The notes under the pieces are model-generated. The model saw only the letters and a program-made list of their open reading frames with translations. It was not told the origin of the DNA and did not search any database. A DNA stretch of 64,000 bases from an uncultured Eggerthella sp. (GTDB lineage Bacteria > Actinomycetota > Coriobacteriia > Coriobacteriales > Eggerthellaceae), in NCBI GenBank assembly GCA_900546175.1, contig URBX01000005.1, forward strand, positions 52,206-116,205. The letters are read 5' to 3'. A program made the translations under genes and the position numbers. Shown here piece after piece: positions 42,526-49,475 of this stretch. How positions within the stretch are numbered: the first letter of the stretch is position 1; each line of letters opens with the position of its first letter.

Positions 42526-43410
42526 TTAGAGGTTGTTGGTGATTACATACTTGTCTGGGTTAGCCTTAACGTCTGCACGGTTCTTAGGATTCATCTTCTG
42601 CATGCCCCAGTATGCGTCCTGAGTGTTAGCAGCAAGAACCTGGTTGCGGTTCTCCATCTTAACCTGATCAGCAAGAGAGAGACCGTCGAGGGAGCTCTGG
42701 AGTGCTTCCTTGGTGAGGCGGAGACCAAATGGAGAAGTCTCACGGCAGATTTCCTTAGCAAGAGCAACTGCTTCTGCTACTACGTCTTCGTCTGCAACTA
42801 CCTTAGCAGCATAGCCCCAATCGCAGAGAGTCTGAGCGTTGAAACGACGTGGGTTCATAAGGATTTCGCATGCACGTTCGTAACCAACAATCTTAGGGAG
42901 ATAGAAAGAACCAGACATGTCAGTACCGGTGTAACCAATTGAGAGGTAACCAGCGTTCATCTTGAAGGACTCACCCAAGATACGGATGTCGCAAGCAGTA
43001 GCGATAGAAAGACCGCCACCAACTGCAAAGCCCTTAAGAGCACCAATGATTGGCTGCTCACACTTTGCCATGTTGAGAACCTGATCGGAGCACATACGCT
43101 GCATTACATAGAAGTCACGCTGAATGCGGCCCATGTCTGCAGGTGGCTCGAGGAACAAGTCATTCAAGTTAAAGCCAGCGCAGAAAGACTTACCTTCGCC
43201 AGTAAGAACGATTACACGGCAGTCCTTGTCATAACGAACAAGGTTCAAATAATCGTTGAATTCAGCCATCTGCTCATAAGACATAGCATTCAAGTTGCCT
43301 TCGTCGTTGAAAGAACAAATATGTACTTCACCGTCGATGGTAATCTTGAGCTTGCTGTACTTATCATAAGTAAACTCTGGCAAATGGTATGTTTCCTGGT
43401 AAACGCCCAT
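42526..43410 (-). CDS. Crotonase-superfamily protein (CaiD/enoyl-CoA hydratase-like), non-classical active site
   Basis: The 294-residue protein has the crotonase fold signatures: SFCAGFNLNDLF (oxyanion hole half), GALKGFAVGGGLSIATACDIRI and KIVGYERACEILM. The two catalytic glutamates of enoyl-CoA hydratase are absent. The block after GGG reads LSIATACD (Ser where Glu144 lies), and the Glu164 region reads LSIGYTGTDMSGSFYLPK. The latter resembles a subgroup with a conserved Asp in a (S/T)xxD-M-G/S-x-S motif. Hydration of an enoyl-CoA, or another crotonase reaction, is possible. Codon use is strongly biased. The ATG at 43410 follows AAGGGGA; an ATG five codons earlier is poorly placed. A lone TTATAGG motif lies 170 bases upstream. 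Confidence 0.87.
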   Translation of the reverse strand: MGVYQETYHLPEFTYDKYSKLKITIDGEVHICSFNDEGNLNAMSYEQMAEFNDYLNLVRYDKDCRVIVLTGEGKSFCAGFNLNDLFLEPPADMGRIQRDFYVMQRMCSDQVLNMAKCEQPIIGALKGFAVGGGLSIATACDIRILGESFKMNAGYLSIGYTGTDMSGSFYLPKIVGYERACEILMNPRRFNAQTLCDWGYAAKVVADEDVVAEAVALAKEICRETSPFGLRLTKEALQSSLDGLSLADQVKMENRNQVLAANTQDAYWGMQKMNPKNRADVKANPDKYVITNNL

Positions 43411-43776
43411 GGTTTCCCCTTCCATTTCTGAAAATTATCTTTTTGAGCCTATTCATCGTAGAATCCGATTAATTTCTTGTCAAGCCACAAACACTCAAAC
43501 CTGAGACATTAGCTTTTTAATTAGTAAACTTTGTGAAAAATTTTTCGCTGTTGTTTACCAGTTTTTTCACACAAAAAAAGGTTTATAGGTAAAAAATTCC
43601 CGTAAAAAATCGCTTAAATAAGGACTTTTTTGCTTCTTTGTCCCAATTTCTGAAAAGTATCGTTTTTCTCTATCAAAATCCCCTTGATTTTTCGTTTTAT
43701 TACAAGGAATGCGGCTCTTCTTTTTTTAAGTGAGAAAAGCACTATAATTGAACTGGTATAACACAAAGGAGGAACG
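43411..43776. promoter_or_regulatory. AT-rich divergent promoter region
   Basis: This 366-base region separates the crotonase and the desulfoferrodoxin-like gene. TTTATAGG lies at 43582-43589. TATAAT at 43743-43748 sits at a suitable distance from the plus-strand start at 43777, with AAAGGAGG between. No gene is visible. Confidence 0.45.
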
Positions 43777-44397
43777 ATGGCTGATTTCAGTATTACCCGA
43801 TCTCATTCTACCTGGAAGCCTCGTGTAGTTGCTAACCCTATTCCTTATTTCCGCTGCTCAAGCTGTGGTGCGGTATTAGCAGGAATTGATGGTGATTGTC
43901 CTATTAATTGGACCAATCCAAAGGAACGCGCCAAGCAGGCAAACCTCCCTTACGCCCAAATTACTTATCGTCCCGTATGTTGTGGCGACCCAATGGAAAA
44001 GCTTGAAGCAATTCCTCACACGGAAGTTGCTGACAAGATTAAACTTGACTACCAAATTGTAGGTGGTAGCAATAACAATGCCCTTACCATTACCTGGTCA
44101 TCAGTTGATCCAGCTTGCAAGCCTCGTTGGTTTACGATTAAAACCTTTACGGGATCAATGACTAAATATGTAACTCCTCAAAAGTATCCACCAATTATTT
44201 TTGCTTTTGCCGACGAAGATGCTTTTGCTTACTGCGATAAAGATCCTTGTGTTGAATGCACTTTCCGTTGCAAACGAGGCATGGAAGTCTATGCGTATGT
44301 TGAGCAGATTGGTTTAGTGGTTATGCCTCTTGAGAGAATGGTTCCTCCAGGAAGCGGAAATACTACCTTCGACAAGATTGCACCGCCTATTCCTTAG
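43777..44397 (+). CDS. Desulfoferrodoxin-like protein without superoxide reductase histidines
   Basis: The 206-residue protein begins with a desulforedoxin-like domain: C27 and C30 (FRCSSCG) and C68-C69 in PVCCGDPM, the CCGxPM pattern that closes the rubredoxin-type iron site. An insert of about 35 residues separates the halves. The second half has the beta-sandwich look of desulfoferrodoxin, but the four His ligands of the superoxide reductase centre are absent; only H10 and H81 exist in the protein. Instead it has a new cysteine group at 153, 158, 161 and 165 (CDKDPCVECTFRC). It may bind iron or zinc for electron transfer or structure rather than reduce superoxide. AAAGGAGG precedes the ATG. 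Confidence 0.7.
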   Translation: MADFSITRSHSTWKPRVVANPIPYFRCSSCGAVLAGIDGDCPINWTNPKERAKQANLPYAQITYRPVCCGDPMEKLEAIPHTEVADKIKLDYQIVGGSNNNALTITWSSVDPACKPRWFTIKTFTGSMTKYVTPQKYPPIIFAFADEDAFAYCDKDPCVECTFRCKRGMEVYAYVEQIGLVVMPLERMVPPGSGNTTFDKIAPPIP

Positions 44398-44664
44398 TAA
44401 CTATGCGTCTCTATACAAAAACTGCATAAATATCTCAGAGCGAATATTCGCATAAAATGACCGTGCGACCTGCGATTTTGCAGGATTGTGCATTGGTTTA
44501 TATTTTGCTAATTGCAAGCACTGGCTTCATTCATTCCTTTTCCCTTGTAATGGGTTAGAATGGGTCTCTACAAACATATTTTTTATTTCTAAATAGCACA
44601 CTTTTAGGCATCATTGGCCTCTAGCAATAAACAAACTACTTAAACGAACAACGTATGGGGAACC

Positions 44665-46650
44665 ATGGCTGACTATAATCCAAATAAACGAACCAATAAT
44701 TATCAAGACAAGAACGCCGCAAACCACGGCACTACTCGTCAGTTTTCTGACAGACCATCAAGAAACACTCTCAATGATGGGATGGAAAAATTCTCTCGCA
44801 ATAATGCCTCGTCTTATCGCGAACAAGCAGCTACCAGAAGGCCTTCGTCTTATCAGGTAGATTCTTCAAATTACCAAGCGAACTATTCAAATGCCTCAAA
44901 GCATTCGAGCAATCCGTTTTTCCAGAACAGTACAAATTACTCAGAGAGCGTGAATTACTCAAATCTCTCAAACTATCCCGGTGCCACAAACTACCCAAGC
45001 ACCCCTCGCCAACGATACGAGGCAAGTAGAGGTTATTCAAATCATGACGCTACTGCTCTCACAGGCGGGCTGCCCCGCATAAACATGAATGACTACCGCA
45101 CTACGCCTGATGTTTCACGCTCAAAGGCTGAGACCCAGCAATACACCAATGGTATTCCTCGGATAAACGTAAGCGACTATCAAAATACCAATAGTTCTCC
45201 TCGTACCAGCGTAAATAACTACCAGAACTCAAACCGATTTGAAAATACGGGCACTATCGCCAACGAAAGCCTTCTTTCGGTTAATCCAGAGATGTTTTCA
45301 CCAGAGAGCTATCAGTCATATCAACAGGACGCTCAAAGCCAAAACTACCCAGGGTATACTGCTACCCAAAACCAAGGCAGAACTAGACAGGGCGCTACCG
45401 TCCAAGGCCAAGGTAGGACCAGGCGGACTGCGGGTGCCCAGAACCAAATGAATCAGAGTAACCTGCAAGGAACCTCTCGCATTCCTGTCCAAAAAGAAGC
45501 TTCAAAAAAGAGAAAACCTTTCGCTCTCATTGCAGCACTTCTAATTATTTTAATAGTTGGAATTGGCGGATATAACATTCTTGCTAACGGCCCTGTTGAG
45601 GTAACTCTTAACGGCAATCAAATTACCCTTCAAGGAAACCAACGAACCTGCGACGCCATTATGGAAGCAGGCTTGGTCTCTTCGGTAAAACCAGGCAATA
45701 AACTTGCAGTTGATAACTCTGTATTAAAAGAAGGCGAAGGTGAAAAGTATCACGCTACCATTAATGGTAATGACAATAACTTCGCTACTACCCGCATCAA
45801 TAATAAAGATGTAATTGAGATTACTAATGGCAATGATTTAATGGAAGAGTACTCCGATAGCGCAGACGAATCGTTTTCTAAAGATTTCTCTATTGAAGGC
45901 ACCGGAGCAATTCATGTCTACGAAGGCGAAGACAAGCAAGGTATTCGCGTTGTTCGCACCGGTAAAGAATCGGGTAAGACAATAGAGACCATCAAACAGG
46001 AGGCAGAATCTCAGCATCTTACGTGCTACAACCCTTCTTCCACAGAAAAAATTGTGGCCCTCACCTTTGACGACGGTCCTTGGCCGGACTCTACCGAAGA
46101 TGTTTTAGACGTGCTCAAGCAATACGATGCCAAAGCAACCTTCTTTACCATTGGCAAACAAATTGATGGCAAAGAAGACATCATTAAGCGCATGGCAAAT
46201 GAAGGCCATCAGATTTGTACGCACTCCTACGACCATGCCGATGGAAGCGGTCAGGGAGTAAGCCTTGACCTCATGAGCACTAGCGAACGCCGCGATGAGA
46301 TTCTCAAAGGATATCAAGCTATTAAAACCGCCACTGGCAAAGAAGCAAGCACCGTGATTCGCGCTCCGGGTGGAAACTATGGCGTTGATACGGCAAAGGA
46401 TCTATCCGATATTGTTACTGCCGAAATTGGCTGGAATATCGACACCGAAGATTGGCGCAAGCCAGGCGCTGACGCAATTGCGAATCGCATCATGAGCGCA
46501 AAACCTGGCTCCATCATCCTCATGCATGACGGTGGCGGCAACAGAGAACAAACAATAGAAGCGCTTTCTATTGCTCTTCCTTACTTAAAAGAGCAGGGGT
46601 ATACCTTCGTTACTGTAGACGAATTGATGTCCCGCACTTCAAGAGCCTAG
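44665..46650 (+). CDS. Membrane-anchored polysaccharide (peptidoglycan) deacetylase with low-complexity tail
   Basis: The 661-residue protein has a cytoplasmic tail of about 280 residues, very rich in Asn, Ser, Tyr, Gln, Thr and Arg, including two copies of G(L/I)PRIN(M/V)xDY (near 134 and 162). A basic patch and one membrane helix follow (about 285-305). Outside lies a domain of about 130 residues (VEVTLNGNQITLQGNQ..) and then a NodB deacetylase domain (about 460-655): TFDDGP, HSYDH, RAPGGNYG, DTEDWRKPG and LMHDGG, which hold the metal Asp-His-His triad and catalytic Asp and His. It probably removes acetyl groups from wall N-acetylglucosamine, giving lysozyme resistance (PgdA-like). The tail resembles that of the LCP protein at 9589-11241 in composition and position. 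Confidence 0.88.
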   Translation: MADYNPNKRTNNYQDKNAANHGTTRQFSDRPSRNTLNDGMEKFSRNNASSYREQAATRRPSSYQVDSSNYQANYSNASKHSSNPFFQNSTNYSESVNYSNLSNYPGATNYPSTPRQRYEASRGYSNHDATALTGGLPRINMNDYRTTPDVSRSKAETQQYTNGIPRINVSDYQNTNSSPRTSVNNYQNSNRFENTGTIANESLLSVNPEMFSPESYQSYQQDAQSQNYPGYTATQNQGRTRQGATVQGQGRTRRTAGAQNQMNQSNLQGTSRIPVQKEASKKRKPFALIAALLIILIVGIGGYNILANGPVEVTLNGNQITLQGNQRTCDAIMEAGLVSSVKPGNKLAVDNSVLKEGEGEKYHATINGNDNNFATTRINNKDVIEITNGNDLMEEYSDSADESFSKDFSIEGTGAIHVYEGEDKQGIRVVRTGKESGKTIETIKQEAESQHLTCYNPSSTEKIVALTFDDGPWPDSTEDVLDVLKQYDAKATFFTIGKQIDGKEDIIKRMANEGHQICTHSYDHADGSGQGVSLDLMSTSERRDEILKGYQAIKTATGKEASTVIRAPGGNYGVDTAKDLSDIVTAEIGWNIDTEDWRKPGADAIANRIMSAKPGSIILMHDGGGNREQTIEALSIALPYLKEQGYTFVTVDELMSRTSRA

Positions 46651-46711
46651 TTTTGTTTAGCATAAAATAAATATTCCTTATTGCTAAAGTCTAGTTCACT
46701 TGCCACAAAGA

Positions 46712-46745
46712 AAAGGTTCTCATTGAGAGAACCTTTGTTTTGTTT
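46712..46745 (+). terminator. Terminator of the deacetylase gene
   Basis: AAAGGTTCTC (46712-46721) and GAGAACCTTT (46727-46736) form a perfect 10-bp stem with a 5-base loop, followed by a T-rich tail (GTTTTG). Confidence 0.82.
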
Positions 46746-46793
46746 TCTTGTTATGAAAACTAATCTGCACGTTTTGATTGCTTTGCTTACGTA

Positions 46794-48359
46794 TCAAAAC
46801 GAAACATGCATGAGCTTTTCTAACGTGATTATGTATATTTTCAAAGCCTCTTTGAGGGAAGCTTCGCTTATTCCTTCGTCGGGGCCATGCATGTTTCCAA
46901 CCCACGCAGGCTTCTCTTCCCAGGCTTTTTCAGGACCGAAACTTGCTGCATTCTTAAACTCGCGAGCATAGGTGGCACCACCCATGGTAAAGGAATGCCT
47001 CTCTTCACCTGTTACTTCATTATATGAGTCCAACAAGGCCTTAATAACTGGTGAATTCGGGTCAAGAAGAAATGGCTCCATGCAATGACCCTCTTCAACA
47101 ACAGCATCACATGCCGAAGCAAAACGCTTTAAAGTATCAGTGATTATTCCTGAAGTTATCGTGGTGGGAAAACGGCTATCAATTGTTTGAGTAATAACTC
47201 GTCCCTCTTCATTTTCAACAAGAGAAACAACGCCTGCAACAAGTGAGAGAGCACCAAACTGCTCATCACTGCAGGCCAAATCTACCCCGCTTCCATCACT
47301 GGCACCCGAAAGAGCGCATAAGAGAGTAAGGAACTCCTTTTCGTCACCCGCTACGAGGTTCTCCTCAACCAAAAAAGAAACGAGCAAATGAATAGCGCTT
47401 ACCCCCAAATGGGGAGTTGATGCGTGAGCGGACTTACCCTTAACCTCTATTTGAAGTAAAGGACCATCTTGAGTGGAGCTTTGGTTTTTTATGAGGGTAA
47501 TACCCAATGCTTCATTGCTCTGAACCAAAGTTTCACACGGAACAAAAAGTTCTTCTAGCCCATCTTTAAAGTAGCGACCAAGCACATCTTCTGACACGCG
47601 AACTGTTGCGCGCGCTTCACCAGGAACCGCATTAGATGCCGCTCCACCACTCAATTCAACAAGTGTATGCGAAACAAGGGGAGCGCTGGTTATGACCGCG
47701 TTATAGACACCCTTTTCCCCATGACAAACAGGAAAACTTGCATCGGGCGTAAATAAGAAGTCGGGATCTTCGAAACGCGCCTGATAGTAAGGTACATCTC
47801 CCATGCCTGTCTCTTCGTTTGCTCCAAAAAGAAAGCGAATATCATACGGAAAGCCGGGGTTGTTTTCTTTCCAATACTTCATGGCATACAAAGCAGCAAG
47901 ACTTGGTCCTTTATCGTCAGCAACGCCGCGACCAATCAGATATCCCTCTTTTCGCGTTAATTCATACGGTCTGAAATGCCAGCCAGGGCCGTCACTCACC
48001 ACATCAACATGGCCAATTATGCCAATTTGAGGATTTTTTCGAACAGGAGAAGCTCCATCCTGTGATGCTGCCGAAAAATCCTGATTCGACTCATACGGCT
48101 TTGTTGCTGACAGTTGGGCATACCCAAGGTAACCATCAAGATCTTTCGTTTCGAACCCCATACGCTCAGCAATGGTCAGCATTTCGGTCAAAGCTGCGCG
48201 AGGGCCAGGACCCCAAGGAGCACCCTTAACTGCTCGATTCTTGCTTTCAGTACTAGGAATGCGTACTAAAGTATCTAAGTCTTGAATGAACGATTCCCAG
48301 TTTTCTTCAATAAATGAAGCAATAGAGATATCTAATAATTGTTCGGTTGAAGTATCCAT
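46794..48359 (-). CDS. pepV: M20-family dipeptidase, PepV-like
   Basis: The protein (521 residues) is a zinc peptidase of the M20 family. IGHVDVVSDGPGWHF carries the first metal His and Asp, GRGVADDKGPSLAAL the bridging Asp, NEETGMGD the catalytic Glu pair, and TPDASFPVCHGEKG a later ligand block. A large lid domain lies between about 200 and 420. PepV-type enzymes cleave dipeptides with a free N-terminus in the cytoplasm. The ATG at 48359 overlaps the stop codon of mnmA (TAATG), showing translational coupling; the upstream extension in the same frame lies wholly inside mnmA. Dipeptide use fits the CstA-type peptide importer elsewhere in the window. Confidence 0.88.
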   Translation of the reverse strand: MDTSTEQLLDISIASFIEENWESFIQDLDTLVRIPSTESKNRAVKGAPWGPGPRAALTEMLTIAERMGFETKDLDGYLGYAQLSATKPYESNQDFSAASQDGASPVRKNPQIGIIGHVDVVSDGPGWHFRPYELTRKEGYLIGRGVADDKGPSLAALYAMKYWKENNPGFPYDIRFLFGANEETGMGDVPYYQARFEDPDFLFTPDASFPVCHGEKGVYNAVITSAPLVSHTLVELSGGAASNAVPGEARATVRVSEDVLGRYFKDGLEELFVPCETLVQSNEALGITLIKNQSSTQDGPLLQIEVKGKSAHASTPHLGVSAIHLLVSFLVEENLVAGDEKEFLTLLCALSGASDGSGVDLACSDEQFGALSLVAGVVSLVENEEGRVITQTIDSRFPTTITSGIITDTLKRFASACDAVVEEGHCMEPFLLDPNSPVIKALLDSYNEVTGEERHSFTMGGATYAREFKNAASFGPEKAWEEKPAWVGNMHGPDEGISEASLKEALKIYIITLEKLMHVSF

Positions 48360-49453
48360 TAGCTGTTCACTTTTTCGTATCCGCAAATTGTTCCACCACC
48401 AACAACTATATCATCCCAATAAACAACCAAAGATTGACCAGCAGAGCAAGCATTAAGAGGTTCTAGCAATTCTGCTCCTAATATGCCTTCTTGATTAACG
48501 CAGACCAAAGCTCTCTTTGGTGTTTGCCGATAATTAGTTTTTATCTGGGCCTCAACCGGTTCATTCAGGTGAGAAACTGCAATGAGGTTAACGTTGTCTG
48601 CAAACACTTTCGCTATACCAAGAGAACTCTTTGGACCTACATAAATAGTGTTGGTTTCAACCTCTTTATCAATGACATAGAGCGGCTCGCTATAGGCAAC
48701 ACCAAGACCTTTTCGCTGTCCAATGGTATAACAAGGCAAACCTTTATGTTCACCAACTACCTTTCCTTCATGGTTTACGATAGGGCCGGGCACAAAGTTG
48801 GTTCCACTCCACTGCTTGAGGTAAGAAACATAATCACCATCTGGGATAAAGCAAATATCCTGACTCTCTTCCTTATGAGCATTATCGAAGTTGCTTAGGC
48901 TTGCTTGATTGCGAACCTCTGTTTTGGAAACATCTCCAAGCGGAAAAAGCGCATGAGCAAGCTGGTCCTGCGTTAAATGAAACAAAACATAACTCTGATC
49001 TTTTTGAGGGTCGGCAGCTTTTTTCAAGAGATAGCGGCCCGTCTTTTCGTCATATTCGCACCGAACATAATGGCCTGTTGCAATAAAGTCACAGTCAAGT
49101 TCTTCGCGAAGGTTATTTAAGGCACCAAATTTCAAGAATCGATTGCATTCAATACAAGGGTTGGGAGTTTTTCCTTCTAAATAATCCTGACAAAATTTGT
49201 CAATAATGCAGGTTTTAAAAGTTTCTTCATAATTAACTACCTGGTAAGGAATATTGATAGATTGAGCAACCATACGAGCATCTGTCACATCTTTCGATTC
49301 CTCGCTAGTAGAGTTTTCGGGATTTTCTTTTTCGAAGAGTTTCATGGTTACACCCACGCATTGGTAGCCCTGCTCGGAAAGCAGTTTTGCCACAACAGAG
49401 CTATCAACGCCACCGCTCATAGCAACAAGAACACGCTTTTTTGCTGTCTCCAT
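48359..49453 (-). CDS. mnmA: tRNA-specific 2-thiouridylase
   Basis: The 364-residue protein starts METAKKRVLVAMSGGVDSSV with the PP-loop for ATP. The first catalytic cysteine is in NPCIECNRFLKFG and the second in ESQDICFIPDGDY. YTIGQRKGLGV and TNYRQTPKRALV are other family blocks. MnmA thiolates U34 of Lys, Glu and Gln tRNAs using a persulfide donor. AGAGAGGAAC precedes the ATG at 49453; the frame extends 35 codons upstream into the metH end without a better start. It lies 22 bases downstream of metH and overlaps pepV, so these three share a transcript. Confidence 0.93.
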   Translation of the reverse strand: METAKKRVLVAMSGGVDSSVVAKLLSEQGYQCVGVTMKLFEKENPENSTSEESKDVTDARMVAQSINIPYQVVNYEETFKTCIIDKFCQDYLEGKTPNPCIECNRFLKFGALNNLREELDCDFIATGHYVRCEYDEKTGRYLLKKAADPQKDQSYVLFHLTQDQLAHALFPLGDVSKTEVRNQASLSNFDNAHKEESQDICFIPDGDYVSYLKQWSGTNFVPGPIVNHEGKVVGEHKGLPCYTIGQRKGLGVAYSEPLYVIDKEVETNTIYVGPKSSLGIAKVFADNVNLIAVSHLNEPVEAQIKTNYRQTPKRALVCVNQEGILGAELLEPLNACSAGQSLVVYWDDIVVGGGTICGYEKVNS

Positions 49454-49475
49454 TAGTTCCTCTCTCTTTTCCCGT

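Noticed and set aside
48360..48386. Earlier TTG start for the PepV-like dipeptidase
   Set aside because: The extension lies inside mnmA; the TAATG overlap at 48359 is the natural coupled start.
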